Source: CAYSJU01 sp964431495 (GTDB lineage: Bacteria > Omnitrophota > Gorgyraeia > Tantalellales > Tantalellaceae). Taken from it: DNA of 64,000 nt. Below, piece after piece: positions 7,859 to 15,851 of the stretch. The stretch is from NCBI GenBank assembly GCA_964431495.1, contig CAYSJU010000005.1, positions 1 through 64,000 of the forward strand, in the 5' to 3' direction. Positions within the stretch are counted from its first letter, which is position 1. Each line of letters begins with the position of its first letter. A program made the position numbers and the translations under genes. The notes under the pieces were generated by a model. The model made no database searches, was not told the origin of the DNA, and saw nothing but the letters and a program-made list of their open reading frames with translations.

Positions 7859-9364
7859 ATGAGGAATATCATTATTGTCGGGTTCATGGGAACAGGCAAA
7901 ACCGTTGTGTCCAAAGCTATCGCGAAAAAATTGAACAAGATTTGTGTGAGCACGGATGACCTTATAGAAGAACGCGAGAGAATGACCATAAATGACATAT
8001 TTACGAAAAAGGGTGAAAAATACTTCCGGAAGGTGGAGAAATCCGTTATCAAAGAGGTTTGCGGAAATGATGACCAGGTGATCGACGCGGGAGGCGGGTC
8101 GATCATAGACGCGGAAAACCTTTACAGCTTCAAGAAGAATGGCATAGTGATATGCCTGTGGGCCGATCCCGGGACGATCCTGGAGAGGGTAAGGGAGCAT
8201 ACGCACAGGCCTCTTCTTAACGCGGACGATCCCATGCGCCGGATAGAGAACCTTCTGGCGTTTAGAAGATATTTCTATGAAAGAGCTGACCACCATGTGG
8301 ATACTACAAAGGGGGATGTCACGGCAATAGTCGAAGAGATCATCAAGCTTGCGGAGGATGAAGGGAAAGCGCATCTTCAAAAAGCGCAAGTCGAGTCACG
8401 TTCGCGGTTGTGGGAGTTACTGTTGACACGACTTTTTGATAATGCCGATTCACCAATTATGGTCGCGGACTCCCAGGGCGAAGTGGTTTTTGCGAATGTG
8501 GAATTCCAGGACTATTTCGGCATAACAGGAGAAGGACTGCTTGGGAAGAGCTGGATAGATATGGTTGTCCCGGAATCAGTGCGGCCGCAGGTCCTTGAAA
8601 AGTTCAAAAGAATATTGAAGGACAAGAACACCTGCCAGTTCGAGACGCCGGTATTGGACAAAAAAGGGAAAGAGAAGTATTTTTACTGGGTAGCGACCCC
8701 GCTAAAGGAAAAGCTGGGTCTATTCATAATGTTCATCGGCCGGCCGGTTGACTATCCCCGGAGAAAGATATCTGATGTATATCCGGCCACGAACATGGAA
8801 ATAGTGGATGTGATTTTCACTGGATCAAGAAAGCATGAGCCGGAGATCGCCAAGCATTCCCTCAGGGTCATGCTGTTCTCGGTCTCCCTGGCCAGGAAGA
8901 TCGACATGAGCGAAGAGAATATGGAGACCTTGAAGATCGCCGCGCTCCTTCACGATATAGGGAAACTGGCAGTGGATGAGCGCATACTTTTCAAGAGAGG
9001 TGAATTAAATGAACGCGAGTTCGAAGAAATAAAAAAGCACCCCGGCTGGAGCGTTGATATGATAAGGCCCCTCTTCTCTCTGGACCCGATCCTGGAGATC
9101 ATTATAAGCCATCACGAGAATTACGACGGGAGCGGTTATCCAAGGGGAACCAGTGGCGAGGCGATCCCGCTTGGAGCGAGAATACTCAGCATTGCTGATA
9201 TATACGAAGCATTGATTACTGACCGGACTTACCGCAAGGCGTTCACCCGGGAGCAGGCTGTCAAAATCATGGAGGACGCAAAAGGATGGAAGCTGGACCC
9301 GAAACTGACCGACGTTTTCCTGGATATAGTCAGGAGCGATAAACTGGAAGATGATGTATGTTGA
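7859..9364 (+). CDS. aroK: Shikimate kinase fused to PAS and HD-GYP domains
   Basis: One 501-aa reading frame with three modules. Residues 1-170 are a complete shikimate kinase: P-loop GFMGTGKT (8-15), substrate Asp in STDDLIE (31-37), Arg57 in YFRKVE, AGGGS (77-81), LID HTHRPLL (114-120), and R136/R137. After a linker (about 171-190), residues 191-295 read as a PAS sensor fold (MVADSQGEVVFAN, GKSWIDMV). Residues 315-490 are an HD-GYP domain with HDIGK (365-369), HHE (418-420), DGSGYP (423-428) and the IADIYEALITDRTYR helix, so all metal and GYP residues are kept; such domains hydrolyse cyclic di-GMP. I do not know this fusion as a family. Both ends overlap or abut neighbours (aroC 1 nt away, dprA overlap), so it is not an obvious misassembly, but a lost stop codon is possible. 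Confidence 0.9.
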   Translation: MRNIIIVGFMGTGKTVVSKAIAKKLNKICVSTDDLIEERERMTINDIFTKKGEKYFRKVEKSVIKEVCGNDDQVIDAGGGSIIDAENLYSFKKNGIVICLWADPGTILERVREHTHRPLLNADDPMRRIENLLAFRRYFYERADHHVDTTKGDVTAIVEEIIKLAEDEGKAHLQKAQVESRSRLWELLLTRLFDNADSPIMVADSQGEVVFANVEFQDYFGITGEGLLGKSWIDMVVPESVRPQVLEKFKRILKDKNTCQFETPVLDKKGKEKYFYWVATPLKEKLGLFIMFIGRPVDYPRRKISDVYPATNMEIVDVIFTGSRKHEPEIAKHSLRVMLFSVSLARKIDMSEENMETLKIAALLHDIGKLAVDERILFKRGELNEREFEEIKKHPGWSVDMIRPLFSLDPILEIIISHHENYDGSGYPRGTSGEAIPLGARILSIADIYEALITDRTYRKAFTREQAVKIMEDAKGWKLDPKLTDVFLDIVRSDKLEDDVC

Positions 9365-10467
9365 ATAAACTGCAGCGCGATATCACAGCGATGAATATGG
9401 TCCACGGCCTGGGGCCAAGGCAGATAATGTCTCTGCTCGACGGAGTCCGGGATACTGAAGAGCTTTTTCACATGTCTACTTCCCGTCTGGCTGAGATTAC
9501 AGGCAGGGCCCCGAAATGGGCCGAGGATCTGCGGTCAGTGAAAACATCACGCGAATATCTTGAAGAATTATCCTATGTTGAAGATGAAAAAATAAAATTG
9601 ATCTGTTGCGGAGACACGACATATCCGGAAGCATTGAAGAATATTTACGATCCGCCGCCGGTCCTCTATTGTAAAGGGATCATAGACCGGGTTGATGCCG
9701 GCGCAATAGCTATAGTAGGTTCCAGAAGATGTTCTTCATACGGTCTTCAGATGGCGGAACGTCTGGCCTTTGATCTCGCGCGGCAGGGGATAACCATTGT
9801 CAGCGGCATGGCCAGGGGGATAGATACGGCCGCGCACAGAGGAGCTTTAAGGGCCGGGGGCAGGACCATCGCTGTTCTTGGCAGCGGGTTCAAACAGATA
9901 TATCCCCCGGGGGCGGGACAACTGGCGCGTCTTATTCCGGAGAACGGGGTTGTCATGACGGAGTTCCAGTCCGAGATGGCTCCGCTCAGGGTCAATTTCC
10001 CGCGCAGAAACAGGATAATCAGCGGTCTGTCCAGAGGAGTCGTGGTAGTGGAAGCAGCTCGAAAAAGCGGAGCGTTGATAACCGCGGATTTCGCCCTGGA
10101 TCAGGGCAGGGAAATATTTGCTGTGCCGGGAAGGGCTGATTTTCATACATCGGACGGCACTAACCGTCTTATACAGAACGGCGCAAAGCTTGTGGCCGGC
10201 GCGGAAGACATATTGGAAGAGCTGGGTATAGAGACCGATGAAAGGTGTCAAAAATATACCGGGATAAAATGTCCAGGCGGGGATCATTTATCCGATGAGC
10301 AAAAAAAGGTACTTGATATGCTGGATAGAAAGATGGCTGTTCATGTTGACAAGATCTCGGAATCTACGGGAATAGACAGAAGCGCGTTAGTGGAAGTCCT
10401 ATTAAAGATGGAGATACAAAATCTTGTAAAACCTTTATTGGGAAGCAGTTACGTCAGGATTCAGTAA
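9358..10467 (+). CDS. dprA: DNA-processing protein DprA
   Basis: Loads RecA on incoming single-stranded DNA during natural transformation. 369 aa: N-terminal SAM/HhH-like part, the Rossmann-like DprA core with AIVGSRRCSSYG (about 118-129), SGMARGIDTAAHRGAL and the SGLSRGVVVVEA segment, and a C-terminal winged-helix domain (about 305-369) typical of longer DprAs. The ATG at 9358 overlaps the end of the aroK fusion by 7 nt (ATGTTGA). It is followed by topA, a common dprA-topA-xer order. Confidence 0.96.
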   Translation: MLNKLQRDITAMNMVHGLGPRQIMSLLDGVRDTEELFHMSTSRLAEITGRAPKWAEDLRSVKTSREYLEELSYVEDEKIKLICCGDTTYPEALKNIYDPPPVLYCKGIIDRVDAGAIAIVGSRRCSSYGLQMAERLAFDLARQGITIVSGMARGIDTAAHRGALRAGGRTIAVLGSGFKQIYPPGAGQLARLIPENGVVMTEFQSEMAPLRVNFPRRNRIISGLSRGVVVVEAARKSGALITADFALDQGREIFAVPGRADFHTSDGTNRLIQNGAKLVAGAEDILEELGIETDERCQKYTGIKCPGGDHLSDEQKKVLDMLDRKMAVHVDKISESTGIDRSALVEVLLKMEIQNLVKPLLGSSYVRIQ

Positions 10468-10492
10468 CGGTTCTACGGGAGAAGGGATTATC

Positions 10493-12556
10493 ATGTTGGC
10501 AAAGAAGACCAAGACTTCAAAAAAAGCCGGTAGCAAAAAGAAAAAATTTCTGGTTATTGTAGAATCGCCAGCCAAGTCCAAGACGATAAACAAGATCCTG
10601 GGCAATGAATATAAGGTCCTGGCCAGTATGGGACATGTGGTGGATCTCCCCGCCGGTAAAATGGGCATTGATTTCAAAAATAATTTCAAGCCGGAATATA
10701 CGATCATAAAAGGACGTGGGAAATACCTCAAAGCCATGAAAACAGAAGCAAAGAACGCCCAGGCGGTGTTCCTCGCGGCCGATCCTGACAGAGAAGGAGA
10801 AGCCATATGCTGGCATATAAAAAATCAGCTGCAGAAATGCGGCGTGGATATTTACAGGGTCAGGTTCGAGGAGATCACGGCCAGGGCCATCAAAGAGGCC
10901 GTTGAACATTACGGGACACTGGACATGAACAAGGTCAACGCCCAGCAGGCGCGCAGGATACTGGACAGGATAGTCGGATATTCCCTGAGCCCTCTGCTCT
11001 GGGGGAAGATAAGCCGGGGACTGAGCGCCGGAAGGGTCCAGTCCGTGGCAGTCAGGCTGATAGCGGAGAGGGAAGAAGAAATAAAGAAATTCAAACCGGA
11101 GGAATACTGGGGAATGGACGTGATCCTCAAAAAAATGGGCGAGTGTCCGCCGCCCGACAGGTTCAAGGCGAAACTCGTTAAACATAAGGGAGAAAAAGTC
11201 CATATAAAGAACAGGGAGGAAGCCGATAACGTCGGCTCTGAACTGCAGAAAGAGAAGTTCATTATCGGTGAGATAACCCGGAAGGAGAAGAAAAGTTATC
11301 CACGTTCTCCGTATACAACGTCGGTAATGCAGCAGGAGGCGTTCAATAAGTTGAATTTTTCCGCGAGCAAGACCATGAAAATAGCGCAGGGACTGTACGA
11401 AGGCATAGACCTGGGAGAAGAGGGAAGCGTGGGCCTGATAACCTATATGCGTACGGATTCCGTAAGGATATCGGACGACGCGACAAAGGAAGCAAGGAAG
11501 TACATACTTGATGAATACGGTGAAAAATACTGTCCGCCAAAGCCCCCTGTTTACAAATCAAAAAAAAGAGCACAGGAAGCGCATGAAGCCATTCGCACGA
11601 CCCTGCCGCTCAGGTCGCCTGAGAAGGTGTCCAGGTTCTTGAGCCCGGATGAGATGAAATTGTACAGGCTTATATGGAGGAGGTTCCTTGCCAGCCAGAT
11701 GCAGAATGCCGTGTATTCCGTTCTTACGATCAATATCGACGCGGGAGATTACAGGTTCAGGGCAGGAGGAGCTGATCTTATCTTCGACGGATTCCTTCGG
11801 GTTTACAGGGGGACCGCAGACGTTGAAGCTGAAAGCGGAGTGGAAAAGATACCTCCGCTCGAGAAAGGTGAAGAGGTCAAGCTTCTTGAGATGCTGCCCG
11901 ATCAGCATTTCACCAAACCTCCCCCAAGGTATTCGGACGCGTCACTGGTAAAGGAGATGGAAGAAAGAGGCATAGGTAGGCCGTCCACCTACGCGCCAAT
12001 TATGCGCACTATAATTGCCCGGCATTACGTTAAGAGGATCAGGAAGTATTTCCATCCCACGGAACTGGGACAGCTCGTGAACGGGCTTCTCGTGGAAAAT
12101 TTTCCCGGTATCGTGGACTACGCGTTCACCGCGAAGATGGAAGATGAGCTCGATGAGGTTGAGGATGGCAAGGCGAAATGGGTTGACGTATTGAAGGATT
12201 TTTATAAGCCTTTCGTGAAGAAGATAGAGGAAGCAAAAGAACGCATGAAGCATGTTAACAAGCAGGAGGTCAAGACCGACAAGATATGCGAGGAATGCGG
12301 AAGGCCCATGGTCATTAAATGGGGGCGGCGGGGCAGGTTCCTGAGCTGTTCAGGTTTTCCGGAATGCAGGAACGCGCAATCGATCACAACGGGCGTAAAA
12401 TGCCCCATGGATGGTTGTGACGGCGAACTTGTGGAACGCAAGTCCTTTAAGGGCGCGTTCTACGGATGTTCAAGATATCCCAAATGCACCTACACTACGA
12501 GGACATTGCCGGATGAGAAACGCGAGAGCGACGACGACTCGGTAGAGGATGAATAA
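10493..12556 (+). CDS. topA: DNA topoisomerase I
   Basis: Type IA topoisomerase that relaxes negative supercoils. 687 aa: TOPRIM domain with LVIVESPAKSKTI near 19 and the acidic DPDREGE motif, then the catalytic domain with the nucleophilic Tyr318 in GLITYMRTDS. The C-terminus has two four-cysteine zinc ribbons: CEEC...CSGFPEC and CPMDGC...CSRYPKC. A lysine-rich start (KKTKTSKKAGSKKKK) precedes TOPRIM. The ATG at 10493 follows GGGAGAAGGG. The recombinase gene begins 2 nt after its stop. Confidence 0.97.
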   Translation: MLAKKTKTSKKAGSKKKKFLVIVESPAKSKTINKILGNEYKVLASMGHVVDLPAGKMGIDFKNNFKPEYTIIKGRGKYLKAMKTEAKNAQAVFLAADPDREGEAICWHIKNQLQKCGVDIYRVRFEEITARAIKEAVEHYGTLDMNKVNAQQARRILDRIVGYSLSPLLWGKISRGLSAGRVQSVAVRLIAEREEEIKKFKPEEYWGMDVILKKMGECPPPDRFKAKLVKHKGEKVHIKNREEADNVGSELQKEKFIIGEITRKEKKSYPRSPYTTSVMQQEAFNKLNFSASKTMKIAQGLYEGIDLGEEGSVGLITYMRTDSVRISDDATKEARKYILDEYGEKYCPPKPPVYKSKKRAQEAHEAIRTTLPLRSPEKVSRFLSPDEMKLYRLIWRRFLASQMQNAVYSVLTINIDAGDYRFRAGGADLIFDGFLRVYRGTADVEAESGVEKIPPLEKGEEVKLLEMLPDQHFTKPPPRYSDASLVKEMEERGIGRPSTYAPIMRTIIARHYVKRIRKYFHPTELGQLVNGLLVENFPGIVDYAFTAKMEDELDEVEDGKAKWVDVLKDFYKPFVKKIEEAKERMKHVNKQEVKTDKICEECGRPMVIKWGRRGRFLSCSGFPECRNAQSITTGVKCPMDGCDGELVERKSFKGAFYGCSRYPKCTYTTRTLPDEKRESDDDSVEDE

Positions 12557-12558
12557 AG

Positions 12559-13431
12559 ATGATACGGTTTATACGGAAGTTCGTGAATTATCTGGAAGTG
12601 GAGAAGAACTGTTCGCAGCATACATTGCGGTGCTACAGGTCCGATCTCCTGGAACTGGCCTCTTTTTTAAAAGAAAAGGGTCCTAAAGATGTCACCCATC
12701 TTGATCTCAGGCGTTTTATGGCGGACCTTAAAGGCAGGAACTGTGCCAGGCGCACCGTGGTGCGGAAACTCGCCGCGGTAAGGTCGTTTTTCAAGTTTTT
12801 ATTCAGGGAAAAACTCGTCAAGGCCAATCCTGCGGACAGCGTCTTTACCCCGAAACTCGACAGGAGACTGCCCGAGTTCCTTGCCCAGGGGAGGATGGTG
12901 GACCTCGTAACCGCGCCCATTAAAAAAAATATCGCGGGATTCAGGGACAGAGCCATTCTGGAGGTTTTATATTCAGCGGGTATACGCGTAAGCGAACTTG
13001 TCGGCCTTGACTGCGAGAACGTGGATCTTATAGACGGGGTGATCAAGGTCAGGGGTAAGGGGAAGAAGGAGAGGATCGCTTTGCTGGGCAAAGAGGCTCA
13101 GCGCGCGGTCCGGGATTATGTGCAGAAGAGACAGGTGTCCTGGGGAGACAGGCCAAAGGCCCTTTTCCTGAACAAACAGGGAAAGAGGCTTTCTGATAGA
13201 AGCGTCAGGCGTCTGATAGATAAATACGTGCGGCAGTGCGGCATAGAGAAAAAAATATCGCCTCACTCAATCCGCCATTCCTTTGCCACGCATATGCTGA
13301 ATAACGGAGCGGATCTAAGGAGCGTGCAGGAACTCCTGGGGCATAAAAATCTGTCAACTACCCAGATATACACCCATCTTGACACGCAGAAGATCAAAGA
13401 GATTTACATGAAGGCCCATCCGCGGGCATAG
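12559..13431 (+). CDS. Tyrosine recombinase XerC/XerD
   Basis: Site-specific recombinase that resolves chromosome dimers at dif. 290 aa: N-terminal SAM-like core-binding domain (1-90) and catalytic domain with the complete set Arg143, Lys167, His236, Arg239 (PHSIRHSFATH), His262 (LGHKN) and nucleophile Tyr271. No integrase-style arm-binding domain and no phage genes nearby, so this is the housekeeping type. I cannot tell XerC from XerD by eye; no second Xer gene is in the window, so it could act alone. Confidence 0.94.
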   Translation: MIRFIRKFVNYLEVEKNCSQHTLRCYRSDLLELASFLKEKGPKDVTHLDLRRFMADLKGRNCARRTVVRKLAAVRSFFKFLFREKLVKANPADSVFTPKLDRRLPEFLAQGRMVDLVTAPIKKNIAGFRDRAILEVLYSAGIRVSELVGLDCENVDLIDGVIKVRGKGKKERIALLGKEAQRAVRDYVQKRQVSWGDRPKALFLNKQGKRLSDRSVRRLIDKYVRQCGIEKKISPHSIRHSFATHMLNNGADLRSVQELLGHKNLSTTQIYTHLDTQKIKEIYMKAHPRA

Positions 13432-13441
13432 TGGATAGATC

Positions 13442-14734
13442 ATGAGAGTTTTATACGATATAGCATTTTTGGTCTTCGGGATTTTATATATTCCTTATCT
13501 TTTGATAAAAAGGAAAGCGCACAGGGACTTTTCCCAGCGGCTTGGGTTTCTGCCAGACAGCGTAATAAACATTAGAAGACCTGTCTGGATACACGCGGTA
13601 AGCGTTGGAGAAGCTGTCCTGGCGGTCAAGCTGGCCGATAAGATAAAAAGGGATTTTCCGCGTATCCCGGTCATTGTTTCCACGACAACCCGGACTGGGA
13701 ACAGTGTGGTCCGGTCAAAAGGCAAAGGCACAGTGGATGCTATTTTTTATTCCCCACTGGACCTGAGGGTCGTAACAGCGCGTGTGGTCGGGCTTATAGA
13801 CCCGGCGCTTTATATCATGGTGGAGACCGAATTGTGGCCGAACCTTCTGCACGAACTTCATTCCAGAGGCGTTCCGGCAGCCCTTATTAACGGAAGGATC
13901 TCTGACGGGTCTTTCCGGAATTACAGGAAGATAAGGTTTGTGATGCGGCGGATCCTTGATAACATAGACATTTTTTGCGTACGGTCCGAAAAAGACGCTG
14001 AAAGGATAAAAGAGCTGGGCGCTCCCGGGGACAGGGTGCGCGTGACGGGGAATATGAAGTTTGATGAAATTCCCGGCGCCGTCATTTCAAGCAGCTATTC
14101 GAGGATGGATTTCGGATTTGGCGAGAATGATAAAGTCATCGTTGCCGGCAGCACTCATTTTTCCGAAGAGCAGGACCTGATAGAGGCGTATAAGGTGCTG
14201 AAGAGAAGACACGCGGACCTAAGGCTTATACTGGCTCCAAGGCATGTTGAGAGAGCTGACGCGATAGAGGCCTATATCGCGAAGAGCGGGATGAAGTATT
14301 ACAGGTTTTCCGCTATGCTTTCCGGGACAGAGGGCGCTATGCCAGGCAGTGATGTGGTCCTGGTGGATACCATAGGGCACTTGAAGGACGTTTATGAGAC
14401 CGCGACCATTGTCTTTGTGGGTGGAAGCCTCGTCAGGAAGGGGGGACAGAATCCCATAGAAGGGGCCCGCTTTGGCAAGGCAGTGGTTTTTGGCCCGCAC
14501 ATGTACAATTTTCGCGAAATAGCGGAAACATTCGTTAAAGGTGAAGCTGCGATAATGGTTAAAGATAAAGTCCAGCTGGCACCTGTTTTCAGTGAACTAC
14601 TTGAAAACAACGCAAAAAGGGAACGGCTCGCTTCAAACGCGGGGAGGATCGTAAGAAAGAATTCTGGAGCCATAGACAGGACCATGGAGAAGCTGACGCC
14701 GTTATTTTCCGAATTTCAAGAGCACAATGCTTAA
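13442..14734 (+). CDS. waaA: 3-deoxy-D-manno-octulosonic acid (Kdo) transferase
   Basis: Adds one or more Kdo sugars from CMP-Kdo to the lipid A precursor at the inner membrane (GT30). 430 aa: an N-terminal hydrophobic anchor (2-22), the family segments WIHAVSVGE and ETELWPN near 58-125, and a C-terminal GT-B half with the NPIEGARFGKAVVFGP block. ATG at 13442, 10 nt after the recombinase stop. lpxK follows, and CMP-Kdo supply genes are 12 kb downstream. The number of Kdo units added cannot be predicted from sequence. Confidence 0.96.
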   Translation: MRVLYDIAFLVFGILYIPYLLIKRKAHRDFSQRLGFLPDSVINIRRPVWIHAVSVGEAVLAVKLADKIKRDFPRIPVIVSTTTRTGNSVVRSKGKGTVDAIFYSPLDLRVVTARVVGLIDPALYIMVETELWPNLLHELHSRGVPAALINGRISDGSFRNYRKIRFVMRRILDNIDIFCVRSEKDAERIKELGAPGDRVRVTGNMKFDEIPGAVISSSYSRMDFGFGENDKVIVAGSTHFSEEQDLIEAYKVLKRRHADLRLILAPRHVERADAIEAYIAKSGMKYYRFSAMLSGTEGAMPGSDVVLVDTIGHLKDVYETATIVFVGGSLVRKGGQNPIEGARFGKAVVFGPHMYNFREIAETFVKGEAAIMVKDKVQLAPVFSELLENNAKRERLASNAGRIVRKNSGAIDRTMEKLTPLFSEFQEHNA

Positions 14735-14745
14735 TTCTTGAACAC

Positions 14746-14801
14746 AATGAAAAATGTAAAGTGCAAAATATAAAACTAAATTTTAACTTTCTATTTTCAA
14801 G
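14746..14801. repeat. Heptamer-array element, waaA-lpxK junction (locus B)
   Basis: Eight consecutive 7-nt units: AATGAAA, AATGTAA, AGTGCAA, AATATAA, AACTAAA, then the inverse-type TTTTAAC, TTTCTAT, TTTCAAG. It begins 12 nt after the waaA stop and runs up to the GGAAA that serves lpxK. Confidence 0.7.
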
Positions 14802-14813
14802 GAAAATATAAAG

Positions 14814-15851
14814 GTGTCAATTAGATCATACATACTTTCGCTAATGAAGGATGAACGGAACGAAAAAGTTGACATTATGGTCAAATCGTTCTTGAAAATG
14901 TTGTCCCGGGCATATGAATGGGGAGTGAAGTTCGTGGACCGGCAATACAGGACAGGTGCGCGTCATGTCCATAAAGTGTCTGTTCCCGTCATCAGTGTTG
15001 GCAATATCACTGTCGGGGGGACGGGTAAAACCCCGTTTACCATATACCTGGCAGATCATTTTCTGAACGCTGGAAAAAATCCCGCGGTTCTGATCAGGGG
15101 ATACGGAGATGACGAGCACAGGATGCTCCGGGACGAGTTGCCGGATGTGCCCGTTCTGGTCGGACAGAACAGAGCAAAAAGCGCTAATGCTGCCGTGAGA
15201 ACAGGTTCGGACGTGCTGATCCTTGATGACGGGTTCCAGCACCGCAGGGTTAGCCGCGATCTGAACATCCTGCTGCTGGACAGCGCCGCGCCGTTCGGTA
15301 ATGGTTGTTTATTGCCCCGGGGGATATTAAGGGAACCTGTTCCATCCTTGAAGAGGGCTGATATGATCGTTCTGGTCAAGTCCGACAGGATAAGCGCTGA
15401 AGAGAAAGAGAAGCTTGTTGGGAGATTGGCTGATCTGGCTCCGGAGATACCTGTCGCGGTTGCAAGGCATAAACCTGTTTTTTTTGCTGATGTGACAGGC
15501 ATGGCTTATTCCCCGGAAGACCTGAAAGGAAAAAGGATGTGCCTTGTCAGCGGCATAGCTGACCCGGGCTATTTCGCGCTACAGGTGAAGCGTCTTGGAG
15601 GGATGATTTCGACCAGATTCGACTTCACGGACCATCATGGTTACACGCAGAAGGATATTGACAGGATCCGCGCGCAGTGTTCGCGGGACAAAATAGATGC
15701 GATCGTCGTGACAAAAAAGGATTATGTGAAGATGCGCGAACTGGATCTTTCACGCATCGAAGAGAAAATATTCATACTCCACATAGTGATAGAGATAATA
15801 GAAGGAAAGGAGAAAATAATTGCTGGACTTAATAGCGTCATTTGCCGTTAG
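14814..15851 (+). CDS. lpxK: Tetraacyldisaccharide 4'-kinase
   Basis: Phosphorylates the 4' position of the lipid A disaccharide at the inner membrane. 345 aa from a GTG at 14814 (AAGGAAA at 14799-14805 lies upstream). Walker A-type VGGTGKTPF (67-75), a basic amphipathic N-terminus, and the family DDGFQHRR motif near 138-145. The first 22 residues are not conserved in the family, so the ATG at 14877 (MVKSFLKM) is a possible alternative start. Its end overlaps the next gene by 32 nt. Confidence 0.95.
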   Translation: MSIRSYILSLMKDERNEKVDIMVKSFLKMLSRAYEWGVKFVDRQYRTGARHVHKVSVPVISVGNITVGGTGKTPFTIYLADHFLNAGKNPAVLIRGYGDDEHRMLRDELPDVPVLVGQNRAKSANAAVRTGSDVLILDDGFQHRRVSRDLNILLLDSAAPFGNGCLLPRGILREPVPSLKRADMIVLVKSDRISAEEKEKLVGRLADLAPEIPVAVARHKPVFFADVTGMAYSPEDLKGKRMCLVSGIADPGYFALQVKRLGGMISTRFDFTDHHGYTQKDIDRIRAQCSRDKIDAIVVTKKDYVKMRELDLSRIEEKIFILHIVIEIIEGKEKIIAGLNSVICR

